A stretch of 64,000 bases of DNA from Graphilbum fragrans (GCA_001513895.1 LLKO01000008.1:186001-250000); one strand, 5' to 3'. Counted from the stretch's first letter, positions 43,911 through 54,829 are shown. The notes: generated by a model from the sequence alone, not told the origin. Numbers and translations: made by a program.

Positions 43911-43918
43911 CTTATATA
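43911..43918 (-). promoter_or_regulatory. TATA box of the G1 peptidase
   Basis: TATATAAG on the minus strand, about 250 nt before the ATG at 43662, implying a leader of about 220 nt. Confidence 0.65.
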
Positions 43919-45529
43919 CACGGCTTCACAGCCCTGGCTCCTTCTCTGCGGCACGACATGGCCGCGCCTTCGCCATCTGGGCCCGCCGCGGCCAGATCTA
44001 GAGATCTAGACGAGCATGTTGCTGATCTGTAAAAAAGATCCTGACGGCCAAGCTCCGGCTAAGATGGGCATAAGCATGTTTCCGGTAGTTGCGCAGTTTT
44101 TCAGCTGACGCTGTCACTTGCGTGGGGACGCAACTGGAGCATCGCCTCCACCGGGGACCAATTCTGCAGCAAATACCGACGCTGCCGGCGTGGGTCATGC
44201 TCGTGATAGGCGGCGGGATAGCCACAAGGAACCAGCGGCGGCTGCCTCCAGACGGAGAAACGTGGGACGCGGTCCAAAGCTCCCAAGAAAAATGTAAATG
44301 TGGAAGAAAACGTGGGAAGTGGACACGTCGGAGCTCAAGGCATGGGAAAGCGGGAAAGGCACCAGGGGCAAGCTCCAAGACGGGTCTGGTCTGGTTGGCC
44401 TGTGTGGGTTGTTTGCCCGGTTTCGTTCTTTGTTCTGCTCAGCCGCCAACCCATATGGGGAGAAAACTGTCACTAGCATTCTCAAGGGGGGACAGGCACC
44501 ATGCGTGGCTGCCGTTTTCCGGAAGAAAGAGGACGCCCACGGTTCCGGCAGGCAGAGATCAGGAACAAGCTGTCGGGACGACAGCGATCGAGGCCCTTGC
44601 CTGCTCATCGTTGGCCGTACGCGGCCGTTGTCGAACCGTTATCGACCATGACCGAAACGGCCAGGCTCGCCCAGGCCCTGCGGCCACGCCCAAATGCATG
44701 ATTTCAAACGCGATTTGCTCAGGCCGTTGAAAGAAATAGTCTCGGGGGCCAGACCTATCTTGGACTCTGTGGCCGGGAACTGCATGTTCTGGACACTCTA
44801 GAGCGACAAGATGGGCCACGAGACGGACATGCTGGCGGATGCACCAAGAGCACCAAATGCATTAAGATGGATAAGATGGTTAACAGCTTCGGATCTCCTA
44901 TTTGCCCGGTGGGAATGGACGCACCGATCCCAGATTTGCCCTGTTGGAATGCGGACAGGCGCACGGAGAATCGCTTATTGCCCATATCGCATTTGCCCAT
45001 AATTCCTGTCAACGCCACAACCGCGTGAGGCTGTCCGCCAGAATGGCATGGAAGCGCAACCAGACGTCATGCAACGGCCGCAGTGGCTGAATTATGCAAA
45101 ACTGGCAGGGGGGTAATTTGTCTATTTGGCAGAGACTAATGGGTGTCTGGGCAGCGTGTCCCTTTGTGTGTGGCAAGTGGAAAAAACTAGCTGCCATTGG
45201 CTGGGAGCTGGCTCTGGGGACAAAGAAGAAAGTCAGACAAGCCACAGATCCTGCGCCCGGCGCCATCGACGGCTAAATCCTGCTTTCCCACGCCCACGCC
45301 CAGTAAGGCCTCCTGGGCTCGGCATTTGGCGCGAGCTAGGCTAGAGTGGGCACCCACACCGAGAAGCTGTCGTCAGCTTCTTCGCCTTTTCGGCTTTTGA
45401 TTTTAGATCTTCATCGCCATGCGCCATGGCAGCTCTCCGAACGCCGGCCTCCTCCTTTGGCCGCCGCGCTCCAGCGTGCTATGTGGACGCAGACGGTCGA
45501 GCCACCGGGCGTGTATGGAGGGCCCCTCC

Positions 45530-46554
45530 TCAATTCTGCGGTCTGGACTCTTCGGCGGCTGCGACCACGCGGGCAGCGACGCCTTGGAAAATGGCTGACA
45601 GCGAGCACGCCTGATACTTGCGCGCGAGCAGCCGGTGGTCTCGCCCTGCCGTAGCTTCTGTTGCGTCTTCTTTGTCTTGTGCCTCGTCCTTGGCAGAGAA
45701 GTCGGTGCCCTGGACCTGCGTGCCGGCCGGATACGACGGCGTGCGCCCAGACTCGACTAGCATGACAAACTGCGGATCGATGGGCACGCTGCCCAGAAAG
45801 GGCACCTGGAAATCGGCCGCCATGGTCTTGCCGCCGCCCGTCATGAAAATGTCGGTGCACTCGGAGCAGTGCGGGCACACGAAGCCGCTCATGTTCTCGA
45901 CGACGCCCACCACGCGCAGGCTCGTCTTGATGCAGAAGTTGAGCTCTTTGCGCACGTCCGCCGTCGCCACGGCCTGCGGCGTCGTCACCACCACGGCGCC
46001 CGCGATCTGGCCCGGCGCCGTCGTCTGCAGCAGCGTCTCCGCCAGCGAAATGTGCTCGTCGCTGGTGCCCGGCGGCGTGTCGATGAGCAGGAAATCCGTC
46101 GCGCCCCAGTGCACGTCGCTGAGGAACTGCCGGATCATGGCGGTTTTCTTCGGGCCGCGCCACACCACCGCGTCGCCGCGCTGCGGCAGCAGGAAGCCGA
46201 GGCTGATGACGCGCAGCGACCCGAGGCCCTGAGACGGGTCGGCCTCGTGCACCGGAATCGGCAGCCATCCGCCCACGGACTGCGTGACTTTGGCGTCTTC
46301 GATGCCGAACATGCGCGGGATCGACGGGCCCGTCAGGTCCACGTCGAGCACGCCCACCGAGTGGCCCGCCAGCGACAGCGACAGCGCCAGCTGCGTCGTC
46401 ACGGACGACTTGCCCACGCCGCCTTTGCCGGAGAGGATCTGTTGGTCAGAGGAGGAAGACGATGAAGAGGGGAAGAGGACATGAGGGCAGAAAGAGGAGG
46501 ACACCCATAGACCGTACGCACCAGAACAATGTGTTTGACATTTGAGAGAGACAT
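45530..46554 (-). CDS. cfd1: cytosolic Fe-S cluster assembly ATPase Cfd1 (NUBP2)
   Basis: Exons on the minus strand are 46554-46522 and 46438-45530 (313 aa); the 83-nt intron joins MSLSNVKHIVL to ILSGKGGVGKSS. The deviant Walker A motif SGKGGVGKSS, VLDVDLTGPSIPRMFG and LLIDTPPGTSDEHIS define the Mrp/NBP35 ATPase family. The C-terminal bridging-cluster motif is Cys199-Pro-His-Cys202. It lacks the N-terminal four-cysteine ferredoxin-like region of Nbp35, so it is Cfd1. With Nbp35 it forms the scaffold that builds [4Fe-4S] clusters for cytosolic and nuclear proteins. A short Asp/Glu/Ala-rich insert (KDEAQDKEDATEATAG) lies near residue 270. Confidence 0.95.
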
Positions 46555-47056
46555 CGTGCCGCTCAGAGCACTCCTGCTCACCGGTCGGATCAGGGACTGT
46601 GCTGAGACATCGAGGCGGGGGCGGCCGTTGGAATGGGCGCTGGAGCCAAAAAGCTTCTGGAAGGCTTTGTCATGGCGCCGGCCGATCGCGGTCTCACGAT
46701 GAGTAAGACAGTGTAGCACAGTGTAAGCAGCACGGCGAGCACACGAGTGGGCCCACCTCCACTATAGCATAGTTCATACGACGTGCTACAGATGATGGAG
46801 AAACGGGTTCAGGGGAAACATCGACGGGAACCCGGGAAACATCACCAACTGAGCCGCCGCTGAATTGCACACCGCCGTGGGAGCTGGCGTAATTGAAGGA
46901 CGCACATTCGCACTCGGGACACGCGCACTGCCCGGAACGCACACGCATCGCCCATGGAAACATCCGACTCGAGCTGTTAAGCTTTGGCCACAACAACACC
47001 CTCTGACGAGAGACGGCGACTACTCCCATCATGCGCCTGGCCACCACCCGTGATCC
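46555..47056. other. divergent promoter region
   Basis: 502 nt between the cfd1 start and the following plus-strand gene. No gene is seen; it should hold both promoters. Confidence 0.5.
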
Positions 47057-49207
47057 ATGATGGACGATCCCTGGGGCTCTCCATGGGCGCTGGACAGCGC
47101 AGCCACCGACCCGGCGTCGGTGTTTGCGCCGGCAGCGTCCGCGATCCCTAAAACGGTAGACACAGACGAAGACAGCAACGGCCTCGCAAACGCGGACACG
47201 ACCGCGAATGCGAACCACACCAGCAGAACCAGCGTCATTCTGACGCTTCCCTCCGACTCGCCGTGGGCCGACAACGATGACGAATTCGGCGACTGGGCGA
47301 CGTCGGGGGAGGCGGCGTGGCAGCCAGCGAGGGACTTGACAGCGGACAGTGGCGCCAAGTCCGCCACAGACGACGATGTCACGCCGGCAGAAGGCCCTGG
47401 ATTGCAGCAAGACCGGCTTGGATTTGCGATGCAGACGCCGGATGGGTTCAATGGGCTACGGCAGCTCGACGACCCGTGGGCGAGCGGCGCTGTGACGCCG
47501 GTGGCCGACCACGCGAAGCCGCTGTCCCTGGAGGCGAGAGAGGACCCCGACGCCGAAAGCACCGAGTCTGAAGACGACGACGAGACGCGGCCGGAGAGTG
47601 TGGACGGAAGCCATGGTACAGAAGCCGAGGAACAAAGACCAGCGAGGACACCAGAGGTCGAGCGATTACCGGAGGTGGAGGAGGAAGATACAAAAGAAGA
47701 GGCTAAAGAGGATCGCCAGATACACTACGCTAAAGACCTATCACGGCCATCCTCGGCGGGCTCAGACGGCAGCCAGAATATCGACGCGCGGCAGGATTCG
47801 CCCACGACATCGGTGGACGACGAGGCAAAGGGGGGGCCGTCCAAAGTACAGGAGCTTGTGGAGATGTTTGACGGGCTGGCGAAGCGACGAAAAGCAGTGG
47901 TCGTTGAACCTCGGCCACGACAGGAAGGGCAAGCAGAGGAAGACAGCGACGAATCTGAGGACCAGACGGAGAATGCCGAGCCCGAGCCTGCAGAGACGCA
48001 AATGGAGATGGAGGCCACGGAGAACACGGCGGAGACTACAGCGGAACACACGACGACTACAGCGGACTCCACAGCCGATGCCGAGACGCCGCCGTCGATA
48101 ATGGACCCCCAGCCACAGGCCGAGGAAGACACCGAGGACACCGGCACCGAGGGCAGCGCGCCGAAAACGCTTCGGCACATTGACACACGCGGCCTCTTTC
48201 CCGAAGCTTGGATCCAGGCGCGGACAGCCGATCTGTTGCGGGTGTGGCCCAGTTCGTCTGCTCCTCCGGCTCCGGCCAGCTCTGCCGACGCCGACGTCTC
48301 GGACCGCGTGATCGACGACAGCTTCACGACGATCTCCGAGCGCAAAACCTGGTACCGCATCGCGCGACAGGGCACGCTACGGCGGCACAACAGCGGCGAC
48401 CCCGACAACTACCGGCCCGTGGCCTGGAGCACCTCGGCTGTGCGGCAAGACACGCTCAAGATTGTGCGGCGGTGGGCCGAGGAGGACTTCTTTGCCGGGA
48501 AGCCGGTGCTGGGGGGCGCCCACAGCGGCAGCGGTCTTGCCGGAGCACGCAGTGCCGTCGGGGGCAACCTGTTTGGATGGCATTCGGCAGCGGAGCCGGT
48601 GAGCCTCGAGGAGGTGTACAAGAAGAGGGCTGTGCAGGAGCGGAGGGATGTCCGGGAGAAGAGAGAGCCGGCCGTGTTGAACTTGGCACCGCCTTCGAGC
48701 AGCGGACGGCCGAGTTTTGAGTGGACGCCGACGGCGACGCCGACAGCGGCCTTTGGATGGGGGGGCGAGGCGATTCCAGGGCCGACGGCGGAAAAGAGAG
48801 CGGAGGTGCCGACCAACGGCGACGACGACGATGACGAATGGGGGGAGATGGTGTCGTCTCCTGTAAAGGCGAGTTTCGGGGAGGAGAAGGAGCAGAAGGA
48901 GGAGAAGGAACAGATAGAGAAGAAAGAAGACAAAGAAGAGAAAGAGAAAGAAGAGAAGGAAAAGAAGGAAGAGAAGGAAGACGACAAGTGTACGGCGGAA
49001 ACCGTCAGAGGGGAAACAACCGAGACAAAAGAGGTCGACTCGGAGAGAAAAGACGGCGGTGCAGCCAAAGAGGCCAAAGAGGCCAAAGAGGCAGAGGCAT
49101 CAACGACAGTACGGGAGCCCCAGAGATTCTCGGAAGAGCCGACCGAAGCGGCCAGCGTCGAGGAGATTGTGCGCAGGCTGCCGGACCTGTCGTACATGTC
49201 ACGATAG
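47057..49207 (+). CDS. conserved acidic fungal protein of unknown function
   Basis: Single exon, 716 aa, starting MMDDPWGSPW. Most of the protein is acidic and disordered, with short WxxPW/DPW-like motifs in the first 150 residues (DDPWGSPWALD, SDSPWADNDDEFGDW, LDDPWASG). A folded-looking block at about residues 400-500 carries LFPEAWIQARTADLLRVW, SERKTWYRIARQGTLRRHN and STSAVRQDTLKIVRRWAEED. I recognise this block as recurring in ascomycete hypothetical proteins but know no function. Residues about 608-645 are an uninterrupted Glu/Lys tract. The DPW-type motifs recall endocytic adaptor-binding peptides, which is only a suggestion. A single exon of this length with codon use like its neighbours supports a real gene. 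Confidence 0.82.
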   Translation: MMDDPWGSPWALDSAATDPASVFAPAASAIPKTVDTDEDSNGLANADTTANANHTSRTSVILTLPSDSPWADNDDEFGDWATSGEAAWQPARDLTADSGAKSATDDDVTPAEGPGLQQDRLGFAMQTPDGFNGLRQLDDPWASGAVTPVADHAKPLSLEAREDPDAESTESEDDDETRPESVDGSHGTEAEEQRPARTPEVERLPEVEEEDTKEEAKEDRQIHYAKDLSRPSSAGSDGSQNIDARQDSPTTSVDDEAKGGPSKVQELVEMFDGLAKRRKAVVVEPRPRQEGQAEEDSDESEDQTENAEPEPAETQMEMEATENTAETTAEHTTTTADSTADAETPPSIMDPQPQAEEDTEDTGTEGSAPKTLRHIDTRGLFPEAWIQARTADLLRVWPSSSAPPAPASSADADVSDRVIDDSFTTISERKTWYRIARQGTLRRHNSGDPDNYRPVAWSTSAVRQDTLKIVRRWAEEDFFAGKPVLGGAHSGSGLAGARSAVGGNLFGWHSAAEPVSLEEVYKKRAVQERRDVREKREPAVLNLAPPSSSGRPSFEWTPTATPTAAFGWGGEAIPGPTAEKRAEVPTNGDDDDDEWGEMVSSPVKASFGEEKEQKEEKEQIEKKEDKEEKEKEEKEKKEEKEDDKCTAETVRGETTETKEVDSERKDGGAAKEAKEAKEAEASTTVREPQRFSEEPTEAASVEEIVRRLPDLSYMSR
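48880..48990 (+). repeat. coding GAGAAG-type repeat (Glu/Lys tract)
   Basis: Purine-only repeats of GAG, AAG, GAA and AAA codons encode about 36 residues of alternating Glu and Lys blocks in the acidic protein. Confidence 0.8.
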
Positions 49208-49576
49208 TGTATTTATGAAGTGTATGTAGAAGATGAATGTATATAAAGTCATTGCTGAAGAGGCAACTGCGCTGTGCTGAAGTGTACAAAGTACTTGTAC
49301 TGTAAGTATACTACCGCCCCACAAAAGCGCTAGCGCAGAAATGCCGAAGCACAACTGACCATCATAACATGAGCTCGCAGCGATCCACGGCATCTCGACA
49401 TTTGATCCGGGCTGCGTTCACCCCGTGTTCGACCGTCTTTTCTGTGTCTCTTGCCGTCGTGTGTCTGTGTCGGTGTGCCGTCTGCATCGTCCACAACATC
49501 GCGAGTGTCGTCCGTTTCACTACCGCCTCCGTCTCGCCTCAAAAAGGGCCATTTGGTCCTCCTCCTCCTCCTCCTC
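49208..49576. other. spacer and leader of the membrane protein gene
   Basis: About 370 nt. An ATG at 49369 opens an 87-codon frame that overlaps the main start at 49577 in another phase; if transcribed it would act as an overlapping upstream ORF. Confidence 0.45.
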
Positions 49577-50875
49577 ATGGACGACGTCGACCGGGCCTCT
49601 CCGGGGGTCTCCCTCCCCGACGCCCTCCCTGACACCCTCCCCGCGCCGCCCTCGCGGCTCGCGCGCACGACGCCCCTCGTGCACCGCTTCTCGCTGCGCT
49701 ACCTGCTCGTGGTGCCGGTGGTGCTCGCCGTGCTCACGGCGGTGGTGCTCTTCGTGCACTCGGACGTCAATGTGGCGCTGCTCTTTTCGCAGTGCCACGC
49801 GCGGGCGCGGCTGCCGGGGCTGTCGCACATCCCGGTGGTGGGCTCGGTGGCGTGCTTCCTGGTGTCCTTTTTTGCCGAGGCGCTGGCGGGGGCCGCGAGC
49901 ACGCGGGCGACGGCGGTGATGGGCGAGGTGCTCGCGTTTGTGGGCGGCCTGCTGACGATCAGCACGGTGGAGGCGGCGCGCATCTGCAACGGGCCGAGCC
50001 TGCTGATTGCGTATCCGACGGGCGCGTGGCTGGTGTTCAACTGGATGGGCGGCGCCGTGATCTGGGAGCTGGTGATGACGCCGGCGTTCTTCCGGCGCGC
50101 CAAGGCGCTGCGCGAGCACACCGCGCGCGAACACCACCCCCGCCACCTCGCCGTCGTCGCCGAGGTCGTCGCCATCCCCGCCGCCGTGCTGCTCGGCTTC
50201 GTGCTGCCGTCGGCCGCGATGCTGGCGCGGCCGACCGCGCCCGCCATCGGGGTCTGGCTCTTCTTCCCGCTCTACGTGTCGGCCGTGCGGCAGGCCGTGC
50301 GCGCCGCCCTTTTGCGCGGCGCCCTCGACCGCGCCCACGCGCGCCTGCGCCTGCGCCTGCCCATCTACCTCGAAACGCACCCGTCGTCGCTGGGCGCGGT
50401 GTACGCCGTGCCCATCGCGTGCTCCGCGGCCGCGCACGTGGGTCTGCTGTGGAGCCTCCTGCAGCCCGACGACCGCCAGGAAATGACGCGCTCGACGCTG
50501 CGCTTCATCGAGATCGACACCGTGTTCATCGGGCTGACCGTGCTGTACTGGGTGCTGGTGGAGACGAGCTGGCGCGTGGTGGTGATGGTGCTGGCGTGGA
50601 CGGCGCTGCTGGGGCCGGGCGCCGGGCTGTGCATCGGGTGGATTTTCCGCGAGACGGAGCTGGGCGGCATTGCGTTTGGAGGAGGCGGCGCGGACGTGGA
50701 CGAGGAGGGCGGCCGGCGCGGATCGGGGCCGAACGAGGCGGCAGACGGGCCCGCTTCCGGTCCCGGAGCCATTCCCGGAGACAATGCCGGAACCGGAGCC
50801 GGAGCCGATGCCAACCACGGAAACGGCCGTAGATCCGGCGACGAGCCTGGAGAGGAGACGCCGCTGCTACGGTGA
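49577..50875 (+). CDS. polytopic membrane protein of unknown function
   Basis: Single exon, 432 aa from the ATG at 49577. About eight hydrophobic segments are visible, for example YLLVVPVVLAVLTAVVLFV, VVGSVACFLVSFFAEAL, LLIAYPTGAWLVFNWMGGAV, ALVVAEVVAIPAAVLLGFVL-like and VVVMVLAWTALLGPG. I do not recognise a transporter or enzyme motif; the arrangement is like uncharacterised ascomycete integral membrane proteins. The C-terminal 80 residues are Gly/Pro/Asp-rich and cytosolic-looking, ending GEETPLLR, which contains an acidic dileucine signal of the type used for vacuolar or endosomal sorting. It is convergent with the double zinc-cluster regulator, 470 nt away. GC content is very high, and several shadow frames are open as a result. 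Confidence 0.8.
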   Translation: MDDVDRASPGVSLPDALPDTLPAPPSRLARTTPLVHRFSLRYLLVVPVVLAVLTAVVLFVHSDVNVALLFSQCHARARLPGLSHIPVVGSVACFLVSFFAEALAGAASTRATAVMGEVLAFVGGLLTISTVEAARICNGPSLLIAYPTGAWLVFNWMGGAVIWELVMTPAFFRRAKALREHTAREHHPRHLAVVAEVVAIPAAVLLGFVLPSAAMLARPTAPAIGVWLFFPLYVSAVRQAVRAALLRGALDRAHARLRLRLPIYLETHPSSLGAVYAVPIACSAAAHVGLLWSLLQPDDRQEMTRSTLRFIEIDTVFIGLTVLYWVLVETSWRVVVMVLAWTALLGPGAGLCIGWIFRETELGGIAFGGGGADVDEEGGRRGSGPNEAADGPASGPGAIPGDNAGTGAGADANHGNGRRSGDEPGEETPLLR

Positions 50876-51346
50876 CGTGTACATATGGGAAGGGTTCTTG
50901 ATTCTGGGATGCATTGTATGGCAGGGCATGGCATGGCTCGCATCAGGGCTGATAATGGACTGTATTGTATTATGGGTGTATTATGGACATGGCGGATGCA
51001 TTGTACGAAGGACGCCGGACGGTGATTCTGCTCCGTTCCGTATCTTGGTGAATACCTCCGACTTTGATGAGCCCCACTTCCGGTGACGACATCGCGGCTG
51101 ACGAGCACGACACCGGCTCTAGCTGTTTTGGGCGACGCACATGGGGTCATGGACAGCACTTTTTTCGGTTTGTGTGTCTGTGTGTTTGTGTGTTTTGTGT
51201 GTTTTGTGTTGGGTGCAATTTGCCTAGTTTTCTACTTCTCCGTCCTGTCCTTATATAAGACGCCTTCACTTTGCCCAGACTCCACTGGATCAGTCCGTTA
51301 TCCATTATCATTATCGTCTACGGTGTTATCTACCCGGCACTACCGC
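50876..51346. other. convergent spacer with TG repeat
   Basis: 470 nt between two convergent genes. A TGTGTTT-type repeat lies at about 51170-51215. No gene is seen. Confidence 0.5.
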
Positions 51347-53914
51347 TTACTGGCCTGGCAGCATGGGCATTGTCTCGCTGGGCCATTCGCCGCCGGAAAA
51401 CCAGTCGGCAAAATCGGCTTCGAGCAGGCCGCCGACGTCGAGGTCAAAGGCGTCGAGCGGAGGATCGGCGGGCGGTGGAGGTACTGGAGCGGGTCCCAGG
51501 ACGGGTGTACTAGGAGCTGGTGCCAAGGGTGCCAGACCGGCGGCAGATCCGTTGCCGAGAACGTCGAGCACATCGTAGGGCGACGGAGGTGGCTGTTGGT
51601 GTTGATGTTGGTGTTGGTGATGGGGTTGCGGAGGCGGCTGTGGCTGATGAGATTGTGGCTGGTGTGATTGTGGCTGGTGTGGCGTCGGCAGCTGTTGTTG
51701 TGGTAGTTGTGTTGGCTGCTGAGACTGTGTTGGTGCCGGATGTGGCAGGCGCGACGGTGCGCGCGGGGACAGAGTGTCGAGAAGGGCAGGTGTGGTCTGG
51801 ACGGGGGGATCGGCGAGCGAAGCGGGAAACATCTCAGATTCGATGTCGTCGATGTCCATGTCGGAGGCGGCGAGGCGGCCGGTGGGCGAGATGGCGACGC
51901 CGTTGGCCATGAGTTTTTCGAGGTTGGAGCGCTGGAGTGTAAGCGGAGAACGGAGATGACAAGACACAACACAACACAACACGACACAACATAACACGAC
52001 ACAACACAACTCAACAACTCAACAACTCAACACACTTACGATGCGCGAGGTCGCCGGCGTCTTGATGCAGTGCTCGAGCACGCGCAGACACAGGCCGGCC
52101 AGGTCGTTGAAGGCGTCGCGCGAGTCGAGCGGGTCGAGGCTGTCGTCGGCGGGCACGGCGGGCGAGGTGCGGCCCATGTAGGACAGCAGGCGGGCGCACT
52201 GGTACAGACAGATGGGCAGGTCGAGGTCGGTGACGGGCACGCCGTTGTCGAGCGTCAGCAGCAGGCGGAACATCTCGGCCATGTTGCGGGCGTGGGCGAC
52301 GATCTGGCGGCGGCAGTGCTGCACAAACGAGGGGCACTGATCCTCGAGCTGGGCGATGAGGGGGGCGGGCAGCGCCTCCTGCAGGCCGGGCAGCGCGAGG
52401 CGGAACAGCTCGCAGTGGCACTGCTCCCACCACACGTGCGTCATGAGAAAGACGCAGAGGCGCGGCGAGTACGTGCGCAGACGGGCGTTGCCCTCTGACC
52501 AGCGGAAGCTCGCGGGCAGGCGCGCGGCAAACGCGGCGAGCTCGGCGGCCAGCTCGGCGCAGCGCGCGGGGATGGCGGCCACGGAGGCCAGCGTGGCCGT
52601 GGCCGTCTCGCGCTTCGTGAAGGCCAGGATGCGGCTGCGCAGCGAGCGGATGCGCACGTGCAGCGCCAGGAAGCCCATGTTGTCGGGCAGCGGCGGCGGC
52701 GCGCCGTCGGCGTCGGTCGGGGCCAGCGGCGGCTGCAGCGGCTCGGACTTCTCGGGCAGGTCGAACTCGAAGTTGCGCTCGTTGCACGGCAGCTGGATGG
52801 CCACGGTGGCCGGGCGGCTGACCCACAGGCTGAGGTCCGCGTAGCCGTTGGCCATGCTGGCGTCGATCATGAAGAGCGCCCACATCAGCCGCCGCCGCGA
52901 CTCGCGCGCCAGGAAACACAGCCGCGGGTTCTCCTGGTGCAGCCGCAGCGCCACCGCAAACCGCGACGCCACGCCGTGCAGCATAAACGCCGACGAAAAC
53001 CGGCACGACAGGATGCGGTGGTGCACGATGAACACCAGCGTCTGCAGCCCCAGCGTCGACGGCCGCTCCAGCCGCCGCAGCACCAGCGCCTCCGCCTCCG
53101 CGATGCACCGCGCCCCCAGCTCGCGCGCCCCGGGGCCCAGGTCCGTCATCAGCGACGTGATGCCCACGAGCGCCAGCAGCAGCGCCCGGTCCACGAGCCC
53201 CGCGCGGTACCGCTGCATCAGCGACGCCCGGTGCAGAAACGCAAACGTCGGGATGTGGTGGATGTGGCGGAAGAACTGGTCGAACGCGCGCGTGGCAATG
53301 GCCTCGAGGTCGGGCGTGCCGTGGGCGAGCGGCGGTCCTGGCGGCCGCGGTGCGTGTGGCTGTGGTCCTCCGTGGCCCCCGTTGGCGAGGCCGTTCTGGG
53401 CGTCCGGGCCGCCCCCCCTCGGGGTCTCGCGCTCCATGGACTCGCTCCGGCTGCGGTCGAAGTCGTCGTGGGCCGCGGCCGCCGCGGTCCCTGTGCCCGG
53501 CCCCGACCCCGACCCCGGACTCATCCGCGACCGCTTGCCCGGCCGATACACGCAGTCGATGCCCAGCGACCGGCAGCGGTCACACTGCGGCAGACCGCCG
53601 CTGCAGCGGGCCTTGCGCACATGGCAGTTGTGGCAGGCCTGGCGCGCGCGGCGGCGGGGCACCGAGAGCAGATCGGCGGCCGTGGTGCCCGAGGCAGGCG
53701 CCGCGGCCGCCGACGCGCCAGACACGCCCGACGCCGTCGGCGACAGCGCCTTGTCGTCAAACGCACAGGTGAACCCGAGGCGCTCGCAGTTGGAACACAC
53801 GTCGCGGCGCCCGTCGCAGCGCACTTTGCGCACGCGGCACGGCACACACGTGTGCGACACGCGCTTGCTGCCGGCCTCGGGCGCCGTCTCGGGCGTGTCG
53901 TCGTCGTCGTCCAT
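51347..53914 (-). CDS. transcription factor with two tandem Zn(II)2Cys6 clusters
   Basis: Exons on the minus strand are 53914-52040 and 51931-51347 (819 aa). The 108-nt intron joins TPATSRI to RSNLEKLMANG. Two complete C6 zinc clusters lie in a row: Cys23-26-33-40-43-50 (CVPCRVRKVRCDGRRDVCSN...) and Cys94-97-104-111-114-121 (CHNCHVRKARCSGGLPQC...), both with exact C-x2-C-x6-C-x6-C-x2-C-x6-C spacing and basic residues in the first loop. The fungal-specific regulatory domain follows (ATRAFDQFFRHIHHIPTFAF, SRRRLMWALFMIDASMANGY). The C-terminal exon is Gln/His/Pro-rich and ends in an acidic, hydrophobic segment (DVGGLLEADFADWFSG) that looks like an activation domain. The start is the first ATG; the frame is open upstream but has no ATG. 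Targets are unknown. Confidence 0.92.
51965..52032. repeat. CACAA pentamer repeat inside the regulator's intron
   Basis: ACACAACACAACACGACAC-like pentamers and CAACTCAACA repeats fill most of the 108-nt intron of the zinc-cluster gene. Confidence 0.75.
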
Positions 53915-54300
53915 GGCGGTGGCAGTGGCGGTGGCAGTGGCGGTGGCTGAGGGCGCGAGCGAGTCAGCGCAGATTTCGTAGTCTGAATGTAGATCGTGGA
54001 GAAGAGGGCGCCGCGGCGGAATCGTAGTGTGTAGCGGGCAACCGTTGGACGCAGCGCTCCCGTCACTCCAGAGACCGATGACAGGCAATCGTATACTACG
54101 CTGTCACTTCACCGCAGCGGCAACGGCAATCACGGACTGGCAACCGTGCGGGGCCGAAGTGCGCAAAAAGACGGATGTTGGGCCAAACACCAAAACGTGA
54201 ATTGCCGGCTTTGAAAGTGGGTACCGCCGGCTGTCTGGGATTGGCTGGAGCAGACCCACAGCTCTCGTAGATGAGAACACCGCAGCGTACGGCGACAACG

Positions 54301-54346
54301 GCGACACGGCGACACGGCGACACGGCGACACGGCGACACGGCGACA
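54301..54346. repeat. 8-bp GCGACACG minisatellite
   Basis: Five perfect tandem copies of GCGACACG (54301-54340) plus a partial copy, flanked by related GGCGACAAC words. Confidence 0.9.
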
Positions 54347-54799
54347 ACGACGACAATGGCGACAACGGTAACGGAGACAACAGTAACAACGGCATAAACA
54401 CCGGACATGGAGTGGACAAGACCACGGATGTACACCGGCAGATGGCAGGATAACGCTGTGACGGGCTGCGTACTTTGATTACATAATACACATACGAGTA
54501 TCGACCTCGAGATGGCGACGACGGCGACACTTGACGGTGGCTGAATGCAGACAGAGGCCGGCAGTGCCCATCAATGGAGACAATGCAGGCCATTCGGGCA
54601 TCAGAAGACGCATAAATGTATTAACGCTGCAACCCACACAAGATGCATGCCAGCGTGTTGCTGGGGCCGCTGGAATGCAGACGGACTCTCCGCCGTCGTC
54701 CAGGCATCCGTCTGCGGAACTAGCATATAGACTGCGTCATTTGAAGGCTGTTGATGCAAAGTGCGGCGTGTTGATATTTGATGTTGACGTGTCGACGTT

Positions 54800-54829
54800 T
54801 GATGTGCTGATGTGCTGATGTGTTGATGC
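54800..54829. repeat. TGATGTGC tandem repeat
   Basis: Three 8-bp units, TGATGTGC twice and TGATGTGT once, then a partial TGATGC; it lies about 125 nt upstream of the next ATG. Confidence 0.75.

Larger units (their letters stand above)
43663..45529. other. spacer of about 1.9 kb
   Basis: Contains the peptidase leader, its TATA box and a possible PacC site GCCAAG at 44047-44052. From 44090 to 45420 several overlapping open frames exist on both strands, none starting in a convincing place or resembling a family. Several CCATTGG/ATTTGCCC-like words recur near 44900-45200. No gene is annotated. Confidence 0.45.

Noticed and set aside
44089..44730. A 213-codon open frame in the spacer upstream of the G1 peptidase
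   Set aside because: It starts at a non-ATG codon, overlaps other open frames in the same DNA and shows no family resemblance or splice structure.
49520..50818. A 432-codon minus-strand open frame, Arg/His-rich
   Set aside because: It is antisense to the membrane protein gene with hydrophobic helices; the Arg/His composition is typical of a shadow frame.
52658..53950. Plus-strand open frames of 377-430 codons
   Set aside because: They are antisense to the zinc-cluster regulator, whose cysteine pattern is unmistakable.
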